Shown in pieces: positions 41,582 to 53,324 of a DNA stretch of 64,000 nucleotides. The stretch is from Blastocystis hominis. Its lineage: Eukaryota; Sar; Bigyra; Opalinata; Blastocystidae. The notes under the pieces are model-generated. The model made no database searches. It saw only the letters and a program-made list of their open reading frames with translations, and was not told the origin of the DNA. The stretch's first letter is position 1. Each line of letters starts with the position of its first letter. The position numbers and the translations under genes are program-made. Location: the NCBI RefSeq assembly GCF_000151665.1, contig NW_013171867.1, positions 436,946-500,945 on the forward strand, written 5' to 3'.

Positions 41582-44424
41582 ATGGGTTGTACCAGTTCAA
41601 AAGCCGATGTTGCAGAATGCAGAGAAGAAGATTCTACTCCATTGGTAGAACTGAAAATTGATCAACAATCATCTTCTGTGAAAGAGGAGCTGATCGAGTC
41701 AATTCGGCAAAAGCGAAGTGAAGCAAGTGTAATTCTGGACATATCTGACAAAGGTTCTGTCCCTCCTACAAATGAAACCCCTACTTATCAATCCGATTCA
41801 CTCATCTCGCCTATTCAATGTCCAGTTGAGATTGACTCGCTTTCAAGGAATCCATCTCTTCCTCAACAGCAAGAGATTGCATCAAGCAATATAACCATCG
41901 ACCAAAATACTCTACAAACGGAGCCCAAAAGGGATTTTTCTTCCGAGAGTTCATTTGCTGATGTAACTGATCAAGACAGCGAGCAGCCTTCGAACTGCCA
42001 CAACAGTTTGCCGGATGCTTCTAACTCGATAAGTCCTTTGGAATCTCCCGATAATCCCTTCGAGGCTTACCAGCTTCCCAGTTCGTTTTGGTCTCTGTCG
42101 AAACAAGACAAAATCAATGCGCTAAACGGGTCATTAGATGGGTTTTCCAAATTGAGCCAGCAAGCGGAAACGTCAGCTGACTTGCTATCTCTGCTCAATA
42201 TGCTTTATTCTATTGTGGTTTTAGAAACCGACGCCTATGGTAAGCTGTTGTTGTTGGAGTGTTTAACTCTAGTTCTTCATTCCTTTTATTATTTGATGAA
42301 TCAGCATGCATCGGAACTCGCATTTGTTTCTATATTATACTCTTCCCGAAGTAACTCCGATTGTACCATTCTTGCGACTCGTCTTCTTCTTTTCTACTAT
42401 ATCAATTGCGAGAACCTTAACAAGGACATCCAGCGACTTATAGAGAACGATGGCACGTGTACTCTTCTTTCCGTACTCCAGTACTTTTTCGACCGACAAG
42501 ACTCGCTCCACAGCAACATCTGTGACCTTTTTGCGCTTTTATTCTACCTGAACCAGAATGGTGAGCATGCAAATCATGTCCAACATAGAACTCTTCTGCC
42601 GCACGCTCGTCAAAGAAGGAGGCTTAACCCTCATCTCGGACTACCTCTCCCAATTCCTCCAGCTGCAGTACTACGACTTCCTGGACTGCGCGATCGACGA
42701 AAGCCCTCCCAACGAATCGCCCAGCGAGAAAGCGAAGCGCGAAGACAGCCTCATGATCCGAAACATCTTCTTCTACATGTTCTACATCCTCAAAACCGCC
42801 TCGGCCAACCGTACTCTCTTCTCTCTCCCCTAATCTCTCGATGTTCTCCTCGCTCGAATCGCGCGCCTCGACTTCGTTCCCTCCAGTCTCCAACTCGTCA
42901 ATCAGCTCGTCGCCATCCTCAACGCCACCGCCAATCCCGCCGACGACGACTCCAACTCCGTCGTTCTCTGCGACCCTCAGCCCTCCAGCACTTCCTCTCT
43001 TCTCTCTCCCGCCCAAACCGTCTTCGCCGTCGAGTCCAACGCCGAAACGCCCTTCAATCGGGACTCCTTCGCTTCGTTCCCCGCCCAAACCGTCTTCGTC
43101 GCCAATCCCAACTCCGAAACGCCCTCCAACGTGGCTTTGCCGCCCTCTCTCCCCGTCCAAGCCGCCTATCCCCGCGGGGAAAGCGAGGACTCGCTGGACA
43201 GCACCACGTCGAGCGTGTGCTACAACGGCCAGTGCGCCGAGGGCTACGACGTCGCCACGTACATCAGCGCGCGTCATCGGCAGTTTCTGGACCTGTCACG
43301 TGACATGGGGATTCTGGTGCTGAACCGGCCGGGCGACTCCACGCTCCCGGAGGACGTGGTGACGACGATCTACTACCTGCTGAACACGGTGGTGCAGTTC
43401 CTCCAGCAGTGCGTGCATCACAGTGGGCAGCGGGCGAGCAGCGTGAGGCGTAGGCTGGTGCCAACTCGCGTTCGTGGAGGCCAACGGCTTCGGTTCTCTG
43501 CAGAAGCTGGTCTCGCTGACGAACAACGCGTCGCTGCTCTCGAACATCCTGCAGACGCTCGACATTTTGAACTCGATCGTGTTTTCTCGTGGTTGTTGGA
43601 GGCGGCGTTGAGGGTAGAAACGCTCGCGAACAATGTTCTGAGCTCGCACGACGTGGAGCCGCTTTTACTGCTCTTGCTCTGCACGCTGCTGGATCGAGAT
43701 ACCTTCGAGGCGTACAATCAACGGCTTGATAAGCCTGTGGTGACTCGCGAGCTTCTGCAGCAAGTGCTGACGCTGATCAGCGAGCAGGCGGAGTCGAGCG
43801 GTGGGAGTGAAGAGGGCGAGTGAGGCGTAGGCGTGTCGAGAGAGCTGTTCGATATGGAGTGTCTGGTGCAGAATATGATCGAGCTGCTGAAGAGCCCGGA
43901 TCAGGAAGCGCTGGTTCCTTCGATCGTGAAATGTTTACTTGCGTTAAGCGATTTGAATGGTCGGGAAGAAATGGAGCTCTGATGCGTAGAGAAGAACTTG
44001 GAGATGGTTTCCTCGTCTCGATTGCTCGACACGCTGCTTCCGGTGCTTCCGAGCCATCTGGGAAACGAAGAAATTGCCACGCAAATCTCAATGATTATCG
44101 CGATCTATTCGAATTATTGTAGCGGATGGGAGGGGCTTCGATGTAGATGGGTTTCACATGTTTTCGGAGCGTTTCGATATTGCTAGCTTGCTAAAGCTCA
44201 TTATGGTCACGCATCGGTGTAATGTGGTGATTATGCAAAACTGCTTGATTTCTGTGTATTATATGCTCCATCTGAGTAGGAATATGTGGTGGGGATGATG
44301 CGTAGATATTACTATGCACTTAGATGAGGAGATGGTTGCTCTGTTATCTGAATTTGTCCAAAAGAATCAGTATGACCAAGCTCTCTGTCAGAGATTTTCC
44401 AAAATTAAGAGTATGTTAGTTTGA
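41582..44424 (+). CDS. Predicted N-myristoylated helical-repeat protein of unknown function
   Basis: ATG at 41582 gives MGCTSSKA, a strong N-myristoylation plus palmitoylation signal; an upstream in-frame Met near 41540 is ignored for that reason. About 180 Ser/Gln/Glu-rich residues follow, then helical repeats (LLSLLNMLYSIVVLETD, LLLLECLTLVLHSFYYL, TLISDYLSQFLQLQYYDFLD, FLQQCVHHSGQ, LLSNILQTLDILNSIVF) of armadillo/HEAT appearance. Short introns, several ending GTAG, break the second half. C-terminus ends SKIKSMLV at TGA 44422-44424. Family not recognised; a membrane-associated scaffold is a reasonable guess. Confidence 0.55.
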
Positions 44425-44480
44425 TGGTCTTTTCTATTTTCCTCTTTGTTTGATTGAAAAAATAATAGAAGAAGAAAAAA

Positions 44481-44551
44481 GCGACCAGGCGGGATTGAAC
44501 CGTCGACCTCTCAATCTGCAATCGAATGCTCTACCACTGAGCTATAGTCGC
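44481..44551 (-). tRNA. tRNA-Cys (GCA), copy 1
   Basis: 71 nt. Acceptor GCGACTA pairs with TGGTCGC, D arm TAGCTCAGTGGTAGAGC, anticodon loop TTGCAGA with GCA, T loop TTCAATC. No intron and no encoded CCA. A run of six T directly downstream is a Pol III terminator. A- and B-box sequences are internal (TAGCTCAGTGG, GGTTCAATCCC). Confidence 0.95.
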
Positions 44552-44741
44552 TCCGTTTCAGCACTTGTATCTAGTATGATAAGTACCCAGTTCATTCTGT
44601 CAAATGGAATGTTAAAAGAAGAAACTAATAATATAGAGGTATATAGAAATAATAAAAAGAGGAAGAATGAAATCAGAGAATGTACTATAATATCTACTTA
44701 TATGCAACTGTGATTGAGAGTAACAGCTACTACAAACTACA

Positions 44742-44772
<31 letters not shown>

Positions 44773-44855
44773 TTTCTTCTCCATAATCATATATATTACA
44801 TAATTAAAAACAATGAATCACAATACCAAATCAAAAACAGAAGATAAAGAAAAAA
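44552..44855. other. AT-rich spacer between the two tRNA-Cys genes
   Basis: About 300 bp without a gene. It contains an A10 run followed by about 23 bp of alternating TA (44741-44773). No coding exon or conserved element seen. Confidence 0.6.
44741..44773. repeat. A-run plus TA microsatellite
   Basis: Ten A followed by alternating TA, located between the duplicated tRNA genes. Confidence 0.95.
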
Positions 44856-44926
44856 GCGACCAGGCGGGATTGAACCGTCGACCTCTCAATCTGCAATCGA
44901 ATGCTCTACCACTGAGCTATAGTCGC
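44856..44926 (-). tRNA. tRNA-Cys (GCA), copy 2
   Basis: Identical over all 71 nt to the copy at 44481-44551, also followed by an oligo-T terminator; the flanking oligo-A/G stretch on the plus strand is similar as well, so this is a recent local duplication. Confidence 0.95.
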
Positions 44927-44990
44927 TCGAATTCGACATGCATCATAAGCCTAATGATAGATAGCCCATCTTATTCACACAACTCAAACA

Positions 44991-45225
44991 ATGTCTTCCA
45001 AAGAAGAACTCTACTCAGTTTTGTCTGAGAAGATTGTCAAGTTGCACGATGAAATGCTGCGGTTCACTACACAAGCACAAAAAACGCAAAGAACCATAGC
45101 AACTGCCTGGGATGTGACCTGTTTATATGCAGATATGTAGGGCAACAGTAAATTTTGTTTAATTGGTTAGGTTCAAAAACGCCAACGATTTGCCTGCAAA
45201 ATCTAATACTCCTAATTCCGCATAG
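44991..45225 (+). CDS. Small helical protein, unknown
   Basis: Two exons joined by a 34-nt intron (start GTAGGG, end GTTAG) encode about 66 residues: MSSKEELYSVLSEKIVKLHDEM, then helical FTTQAQKTQRTIATAW and a polar end. Size and helix pattern resemble small coiled-coil subunits (kinetochore DASH or trafficking complexes), but no family can be assigned. TAG at 45223-45225. The start lies 65 bp from tRNA-Cys copy 2. Confidence 0.5.
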
Positions 45226-45362
45226 TCTATATAGTTAGTACTGATTTGAGTTTGCTTTGTTTGAAAAATGGAGTTGCGTATACAAAGGTTATTCTAAGAT
45301 TTTTATGATTATCCACTCTCAAATATCACATATACTACATACCGCAATAGTTTTTTTGGTGA

Positions 45363-47939
45363 ATGGGGAATAGCTGTTCTTCCGTTTCTCATCGAAAGCA
45401 AAATGAAGCGCTAGTTGTATTATTTTGGTGATTTTCCTGTATTCTAGTTTGGAGTTCAGTGTTTGGATTTGAGTCGTCACATTGACTACACAGAGTATAT
45501 TTATCACATTGCAAACAGTGGCAATGATAAACCAATAGATTTCTATGATGAGGATGAACAACAACCAATTCTCGAAAAGTTTCCTCTTTTTGTGATTGAC
45601 TACACGAATTTGAAAGAACTAAATCTTTCGTTTCAGTTTCTGGTGGAGATTCCTGATGACATTGGATGTCTTCAGAATCTGCGTACTCTGCGCTGCTCTG
45701 ATAATAAGTAATATGGATGTGATCTTAGTGATAGTAGATTGAAGTACATATCTGGCGAGCTCGAGCGTCTTGTCTATTTAGAAACGCTCGATCTTCACAA
45801 CAACTGTCTATCGTTATTATTTTCAACTATTCGTTTAGATATAGAGTATTTCCTGAATCGATTTCCAAGTTAAGTCGTCTTCAATACTTGGATATTAGTG
45901 GGAATTTGTTGATGACCATTCCAAAGAGTATTACAAACCTCCTGGGTTTACAATATCTCAACATCGCAGACAACCGCTTGGCTCTTTTCCCCTATTTTCT
46001 TGGCAACCTTCCCTCTCTCTCCATCCTTGTCTGCCAGCGAAATCCATTCCGCGATGTGACGCAAGACATGTGCGGTCTCTCTGCAGAAGCTCTTCTGTCC
46101 ACCATTCGTTTGTACTCGGGAAATCATCAAGACAGCGATGAAGATCAAGCCGTCTCTCCGTAGCAATCCGGTCTCGTTTTTCTTTCGTAGAATCGCACTG
46201 ACTTACAATGACACATTTGTAAAGGGCAGCACGGTGAGTAATTACCAGCCCGTTAAACCTCCAAAGCAATTGAGCGAACCGCAATTATTCGATATCCACC
46301 CCATCAAGCATTGTTTTTTTTTAACATCCACAACCCAATATCAAAATATTCACGCGCGTAAACGCATCGCAGGACAGCGCAGCGCATGCTGAAGATCTGC
46401 TTACCATGGCGAGGCGGCAGCAGAGCGAGATTGAGATGGTGGAGCTTCCTTTATCGGTGTTTGTGTTGGCTGGAGGAACGATCGGCGAAGTGAAGTTTGG
46501 TCCAAAGAATCGAGAAGGACTCGACGTCGAAGTAGAATCGTGGAAGGAAGCATGAAAAGTAGAAGCTCCAGCAGCATATCGCTGGTGTTTTTTATGGAGC
46601 TGCGATTGGCGATGCGATTTGTTTGGGGAGCGAGTTTATGAATCGCACCGAAGTTCAGTTTTATTACCAAAACGAGCAGGAATTGATTCATTTCGATGAG
46701 ATCGCAAAGGAAACAAACAAAGCACATCAACTCATTCATCACTACATCGATTACTCGCAGCTCATCACCGATCGTCATCGAGGTCGTTCCACGTTTCCCC
46801 TTTTCTGTAGTGCGTTGGGAGCACGGCGATTGGTCCGAGAAAACCGACTTAATGTTGCTTCTGTTGAGTTCTGTGATGAAAACGGGTCAATTCAACGAAT
46901 ACGCATTTGCAGATATCATTACTCGCTACAAATACGAAGTAGAATTGAATCTTCGCTTCCAGCATCCAGGGCGTTACACTGTTTGAAGATCAGGCTGGAT
47001 TCGGACTGATCAAAACGCTGAACATTTTGGCCAACACGGAGCAATTCGCACACGCTCCCACGGAATGCAGCAAAGTGAGATGAACAAAAAGAAAGGTTGA
47101 ATGTAGACGGTGTGGGAGAAGAGTAATGAAATGAATCTGGAAAGCCAATGCATTCCTCACTCCATGTTGCTTCCTGTACGAATCGTTCGTGTGGATCGAT
47201 CGAATAGATTTTGTTTTTTGATGATTCGGTTCGAATAACGGAGAATGTGATTGGCTGCTGCAAAACGACGCATGTTCGGATTGATAGAATCGAGCTGATC
47301 ATCGTAGTATGATTTGCGTTGCATCGGAATTTCGCTGCTTTTAGCTCGCGTTTTGTGTCACACGTTAGCAGGTTTGCTTTTATTGAATCAATCATGCGAT
47401 AGAATTGAACAAAGAAGAGCCCACAAGCCAAACACGATGTCAATATATGAAGGAAGAATATTCCAATGTGAAGAAGTATTTCCAAGAGCAGAAGGACCAA
47501 GCGATTATGGAGCGGATTCTCGAAGTGAAAGACGACTGGAGCGATTTGCTGAGTATTCGCAACGAAATCGAAGAGAAGCAATTGTATCTTTGCCTGATTC
47601 TAGTGGATTTGAAATATAGAGGGGAAGTCTATGAGTGCTTTTTGTATGCAGCGTTCTTCTACGTCTACGATTATCCTTATATCAATGCGATGATGCGTGT
47701 AGGCAATTGATCGGGGTTTTATTCTTCAAGATCTTCATCGAGGGTGGAAATAGCTGCACAAATAGCTTCGTCGTCGGTGCGTTGATTGGTGCGAAACAAG
47801 GAGTAAACAAAGTGGTATTAAGCGCTCCCGTGGGTACTGCGTGGGGTGGACTGATCTGCAGTTGCTTGCTCAGAACCTCATTCATCGGGATTATCTCGTT
47901 CAATTTATCAATCGATTACTCGACATTATGAACTTATAA
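45363..47939 (+). CDS. LRR protein fused to degenerate ADP-ribosylglycohydrolase, myristoylation signal
   Basis: Starts MGNSCSSVSHRK, an N-myristoylation/palmitoylation signal, then a 34-nt intron. LRR part: LKELNLSFQFLVEIPDDIGCL, LETLDLHNN, LQYLDISGNLLMTIPKSI. Further introns (31, 37 and 31 nt) lead in frame into an ARH fold: IAGVFYGAAIGDAICLGSEF, WEHGDWSEKTDLML, AGFGLIKTLNILAN, then FIEGGNSCTNSFVVGALIGAKQG. Active ARH enzymes carry Asp pairs in GDWTDDTD and GGDTDTNA; here those read GDWSEKTD and GGNSCTNS, so Mg-dependent hydrolysis is unlikely. TAA 47937-47939, then TTTG repeats. The junction between the two parts is the least certain point; MARRQQSEIEM near 46403 could be a separate start. 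Confidence 0.65.
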
Positions 47940-47959
47940 ACGTTGATCGATTGTTGGCT

Positions 47960-47986
47960 TTTTGTTTGTTTGTTTGTTTGTTTGTT
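47960..47986 (+). repeat. TTTG tandem repeat after the LRR-ARH stop
   Basis: Six or so TTTG units 20 bp after the TAA stop, again containing overlapping TGTTTGTT motifs. Confidence 0.9.
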
Positions 47987-48005
47987 GACTACAAAACACT
48001 TCATA

Positions 48006-49678
48006 TTACAGATAATCTCCGACTTCCTGCACTTCCATTTCATGTTCCGGCACGCTGATCAACGCATCGATCTGCTGTTTGTTCAAATTCTCCCGCACCA
48101 AATCTTCGAACGATTTCTGCTTGGACGTGAGGCGCTGTCTGTGCATCAGCAGCTTCACATCGTCCACGTTCACCGTCCTTCGCTCTCCCAGACTGCAATA
48201 ATCAACGAGGCGATCCGAAATGGACTAGACTTCATTCCAACCCTCCGCCCAAACATCGAAGAACTCGCTGGTGATTTGATTGACTTCTTCGAAGACTTCT
48301 TTCCCGACCCTCCGACTGCAGTTCGCCATCACGAGTTTCTTGATCAATGCGAGCGACATTTCTCCGCTTCTATGGATCAAATCGAGTCGCAGAGCGAGAA
48401 ACTCGGAGGACTTGCGATGCGTGTGGATTTTGGTTCGATTGGGGATTCGAAGGCGCGACGAAAGCGAAGACGAAGGCGGCGGCATGATCGACGGTTCCAG
48501 CAGCGAGGTTGCTTCGCCCAATTGGCTGGGCTGCGAGGGAATCAGAAGCTCGCGCAGCGTTCGCTCTTCCTGCGAGTTGGCGAACGGAATGTCCCCCATC
48601 GAAGCCGATTCAATCGAGGCAACCGAGGCAACGCTGTGCTGCGATTCCCCTTCTTCTTCTTCTTCTTCCTGTTCTTCCTGTTCTTCTTGATCACTTTTCT
48701 CTTCTTCTTCAGGCTCTTCAGGTTCTTCTTCTCTTTGTTCACTTTTTTCCTCCTCCTCCTCCTCTTCTTCCTCCTCTTTCTCTTCTTCTTCTTCTTCTTC
48801 CATTGATTTTGGTTCTTCGCTTTTTCTCTTTTCCTTTGATTCCTCTTCTTCTTCCTCTTCTTTCTCGCTTAGAATCTCCATCGAAGGCTGCATCATTTCC
48901 CCTCCGTTCGATTCCTCTCCCATCATTCCCTCGTCCATTCCCGGACTCATTTCCTCCGCCTTCTCTTTTTCCCTCTTTTCCTCGCTTTTCTCCTTCGGTT
49001 CCTTGGCTAAAATCTCGGATTCCTGAAGAGTCGAATCCATGCGACTCCCCGAAATTGAACTCAGAGACAAATCGTTCAGTTTGGGTTGAGTCTGAAGGCT
49101 TTGAAGAACGTCAGGAGACAGCTGCTTCATTTCTGATGGCTGAAAGAGACTCGAGTATGTAGAAAGACGCTTGCTCTCAGAGAGGAGAAGCGAGTCATAA
49201 TCCGATCGACGAATAGAACGCCGACGTTTCGTAGGAAATGCGACGAAGGAAGTTTCGGTCGATTTTAAAAAGCTAGAATGATTGGAATCTGGACTGAGAA
49301 ACGAATCCGAGCCACTGCCCAAGTTTGGCTGTCTCATCACTACAAACGATTCGTCTGTCGAAATGGACGGAGTCGTTGGAACAGAAGGTAGAAATTCGCC
49401 TGCTCTCTTGAATACTTGCTTAGGTGTTTCTGGAAGTGACTCATTCTTTGCTTCCTTTGTTTTAATTGTATTTCTTCTAGAAAGATAGGAAAGCTACCAT
49501 AAAATAATATAAATAAAATTAAAAATACGTGTGATTTATGGGTTTTCTCTAGTTCTGTCTCATTAAGCGTCGAAATGATGCTCGTATCACTCATGATACT
49601 GCTGGTCGCAACTTCAGGGAGATCCGCTTGCACTGTCTGGATGAGTTTCCGAACTTGCTCCCCGTTGTCTTCATCCAT
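48006..49678 (-). CDS. CENPT: CENP-T-like inner kinetochore protein (histone fold)
   Basis: MDEDNGEQVRKLIQTVQADL at the N-terminus, then Ser/Thr/Pro-rich sequence with TPKQVFKRAGEFLPSVPTTPS, a long Glu-rich tract (about 48650-48880) and a C-terminal histone fold: MSLALIKKLVMANCSRRVGKEVFEEVNQITSEFF, then RRTVNVDDVKLLMHRQRL and KSFEDLVRENLNKQQIDALI. The last block is the CENP-T C-terminal extension. CENP-T with CENP-W binds centromeric DNA and recruits NDC80 by its N-terminus. One AT-rich intron near 49500 may be about 50 nt. TAA at 48006-48008. BUB3 is encoded 4 kb away. Confidence 0.8.
48650..48880 (-). repeat. Glu-rich tract in CENP-T-like gene
   Basis: Long GAG/GAA-rich stretch (TTC/CTC on plus) coding for nearly uninterrupted glutamate. 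Confidence 0.9.
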
Positions 49679-49831
49679 TCTGCGTTATAATAGAATGAAA
49701 AGTATATAGGAAAAAACGATCAAAGTCTTTTCAAAATGTATATTTAGCGAGAAAATTCAAAGACAAGCTTACCAAACAAGCAGCTAGATTAGTACAAGAA
49801 CCGCGATTTTTCGGATAACTCGTTTTGTGAG

Positions 49832-52014
49832 ATGTCCTCGATCTATCAAGGGAGTATCACTGCAGAAGGATGGCTAGAAAACCAAATTCAGCCAGAGGAC
49901 AGGATCCTTTCCTCCAAGACTGACGAGGTGTGCTATATTTGTAAGACTCCCGGGTAGTTCCAATTTTGATATTTTAATCTAGAAATCTTCTATTGTGCGA
50001 TGGTCCTTGTAGAAGAGCTTTCCATTTCCGTTGCTTGAAACTGCGTGTAAAAATAGTGTAGAGTGATGAGTTCTAGAAGGCAGATGTTGGTGATGGTGAT
50101 TGGTTTTGTGATGATTGCTTGACTCATAACCCTATTGAACATTCCGTGTACGATAAACCCAAAGAAAACGATAGTTCCTTGCTCCGTTAGCATGAGGTCG
50201 TATCTTTACTGTAGAGGGGAATTCTAAACGTATCTACTCCTATTTGCATGATTCTGTTTATTCTCTATTCAGCCAGGAACACGTCTCTGTCTATGCTGCT
50301 ACCCAGCTAATCATGATTCTCTCTGAGATTTCTCACTCAGCCACATATCCGCTCTGTTCTTCGGTATATCGCCTTCTCCACTACTCCATCGATGTATCTG
50401 AGCACACATTGTTCCATGTAGCATCTCGTCTCGGAGCTGGACAAGCCCGTATCGCTGTCTTCATTCGACGATTTCCAAAACTGTTTTGACTTAATCCAAC
50501 TTCTGTAGCCCCTTTCCTTCCTATCCCATTATTCCAGAGAAATCATGGAACGAACCGGCGATTTCCACGATTTTAAACGCCAAATCGTGGAATTGCTTCC
50601 CCAAATTTCCACGTTTCAGCAGGTGTTTCTCCAAATGATCGACAAAACATCGAATGCATCGGAGTCCGCTGCGCTGCTTCGCGTGCTGCTTCTGTCTTCG
50701 TATCTTTTGCTTCGCATCGGACTGCATTCCTTCCTTCCATTGGAAGATTTAATCGACTTATCGCTCTGCTTCATCAAGGAGCAAATGAACAACGAAGCGC
50801 TGCTCAGCGAGCTGCTTCGGCTTCTGCAAACGTTGCTCATGGTGTTGACTCGAAGCGGGGAATTGATGCTCAACTGCGATTTGTTTCCCTATTTGACGCG
50901 CTTTTTGACAAGTCAAACCGTCCTTCAGCAAGTCTCCCGCGGGGATCTGCGCATCCAGTCGTGGTATTTCGTGTGTGTCGATTATCTTTCCTTCGACCCA
51001 TCCCATTCCGCCTCGGTTTCCACGTTTCCACCGCGTGATTCATTGCTCCGAGGCCTGGAATCAACAGAAATCGCGTCGATTCCTTTAGGTTGCAACTGCG
51101 CTCGCGCGCTGCTCCCTCGCCAATGGACCTGGGGATTCGGTCCGTACCCTCCCGACGCGTTTAGCTGCGTGAACAAACACAACGACTATCGAAACATCAC
51201 TCCCACATCGATCAAAATCTTCCCGTTGTCGCTGATCGGGAATTTGACAGGCCTTTATCTCACCGAAACAGATCGCCGAAGCGGACTTCTGTTAGGAGGC
51301 ACTGCGTTGATGGCAGCAGAACGATACGAAGCGATTCGAAAGCACGCACAGCACAGACTGGATCTTTCCTATCAGAGGAATGAAAAGCCGCACGGCGTGG
51401 TGGGACACATTGCGAAATCGGAGGTTTACGGACAACACAAAGAGTGGAAACCGGAGAAACCCAAACCGATGAGTTCGGTGGAGAGAAGGGAGGAAGAGGA
51501 GAAGAGAGAGATTCGTCGCCGTGTGTTGAGACGCGTCGCGAAGCTGGAGTTTGTGAACGGAGTCGAAAAGAATTATTACGATTCGTTTGTCCGAAATTCG
51601 GACGTTTTACTCAACTATGTTTGTGTTCTGTTTTGTTTTCAGCTGGTAGTACGCGGCGTTCTCGAATCACGGAGAGTTTGCCACGCTCGATGTGGCGGGG
51701 AGACAGGTGAATTCGTTCGTTCTTCTGTCCTCCGTGTTGGAATGCGGAGGAATGCAGAATATCACAGAGAACCAGTGGATCGATGTGGCTAGGTCGGTGG
51801 ATATTGAGGTGCCTACGCCTACCGTTTTGCATGCTCTGAAAGCGCATTATTCTGCGGAATTTGGAGCGTTCGAGAAGTGATATCCTTTGATGTCTCTCTA
51901 GTTGCGCTCTTTAACAGCACGCTGTTCCATTGCCTTGTTCAGGTTGCTGGAAAGAAGGTGATGTCCCAGGAAATCGAAAAGGATCTCTGGAAACGAAAAA
52001 GCGAAAAGAGGTGA
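49832..52014 (+). CDS. Chromatin protein with PHD finger and ARID domain
   Basis: ATG 49832. A PHD finger (CYICKTPG, LLLCDGPCRRAFHFRCLKL, DWFCDDC) is split by 29- and 30-nt introns. A long helical, armadillo-like middle follows (YAATQLIMILSEISHS, FLPLEDLIDLSLCFI, ALLSELLRLLQTLLMV), then LPRQWTWGFGPYPPD. The ARID fold is near the C-terminus: DVAGRQVNSFVLLSSVLECGGMQNITENQWIDVARSV and LKAHYSAEFGAFE. A last intron (about 41 nt) leads to a Lys-rich end at TGA 52012-52014. ARID with helical repeats recalls SWI/SNF subunits (ARID2/BAF200), though domain order differs. Likely nuclear. Confidence 0.72.
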
Positions 52015-52114
52015 TTTGGTTGCCTTTTGCTCTTAATAATACATATCTATATCTATATCTATAAATATAAATTGTACTGAGATGAATTTTGTTAGGACGT
52101 ATGTTTGTTCAAAA

Positions 52115-53324
52115 ATGTTCAAATTGCAGAACTGTCCCACGGATGGAATCTCCTGCCTTCGGTTTGCTCCATCTTCAGACACGCTTGCTGTGTCATCCTG
52201 GGACTCTGTATCTCTGGTTGCTTTTCTGAAGTAATAGACATTATACCTGTATACTATCGAATCTAAGGATTGCATTCAAACTTATAAATCGCGCGGGGCT
52301 ATACTTAGTTGTGATTTTCTCTCAAATACATGGGCTTGCTCTGGAGGGTTGGATGGAGATATAAGATCGTGCAAATAGTTTCGAATTGATAAGTCACAGA
52401 TATGACTTGATGCAAATGTGTGCTTTTGTGATAGGCAATCAGGAGGGAACGATTAGCTGCGTTCGTTATTGCAAATCGAAAGGTAATCGGACTAAAGTGG
52501 CTCATCTCCCAGATTGCTTGATTTCATCAAACTGGAATGGGTCCATCACGCTATGGGACGCGCATGCAACATCTCTCACCGCTCCATTGAACCAAACACA
52601 TCTTTCCAACAAAGCCAAAGCTTACAGCTTTGATTTTCTTGGCGAAAAGTACTCCGTTTGATTTACTCAGCACATAGCAATATTGCCGTTATCACAAATA
52701 TGCTACAAGTCGAGATCTATGATCTACGGAAACTTGATCAGTCTCTCCGCATCGAAAACAGTAATCTAAGCTACAATCTGCGTTGTATTCGCTGTTTACA
52801 GGAGGAAGAAGGTACGAGTTTGGAGTGTCCACTCTCTAGGCTACGTGGTTGGGTGCATCGAAGGCCGAGTGAGTGTTCATTTCTCCCAAGAAACGCCGGT
52901 GCGTTTCTGTGATCGAGTCAAGCGTAGACCTGCAAATCCTACTGCTTCAAATGCCATCGGAAGAACGAGAACGGAACATCGTTGGTCTATCCGGTCAATG
53001 CTCTGGAAGTCCACCCATCGTCGATCCATTCCCAGAGCAATCACTCCTAGAAAACCGTGTCTCGTGACAGGAGGAAGTGATGGGAATGTGTTTTTCTGGG
53101 ACTACAAATCGAAGAAGAGGGTCAGTCAGATCCACTCGTTTCCTTCTTCGATTTCCTCGCTGGCTTTCAACCATGACGGATCGTATCTAGCGATTGCTTC
53201 GTCCTATCTATTCGAGAACGGGAAGCAGGAAGAGTATCGATTTGTTTTCGTGAGGCAACGCGTAGTGCGAGCGAGCCCTCCGTGTTCATTAAACCGATCG
53301 AACGCAAAGACATCTCCAAACAAT
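52115..53324 (+). CDS. BUB3: Spindle checkpoint WD40 protein BUB3
   Basis: WD40 beta propeller. Family-specific stretches: [99 protein letters not shown] and [22 protein letters not shown], in the order of BUB3. Introns of about 27-32 nt, the last giving [21 protein letters not shown]. No genomic stop follows: T53324 is codon position 1, then CGCG and TGTTTGTT (53329-53336), so polyadenylation makes UAA. Convergent with the CHCHD2-like gene, with the two elements back to back. Confidence 0.88.

Noticed and set aside
46163-46440. Splitting the LRR and ARH parts at 46163 into two genes
   Set aside because: No TGTTTG processing element lies between them and introns of 31, 37 and 31 nt keep one frame throughout; kept as a fusion with moderate confidence.
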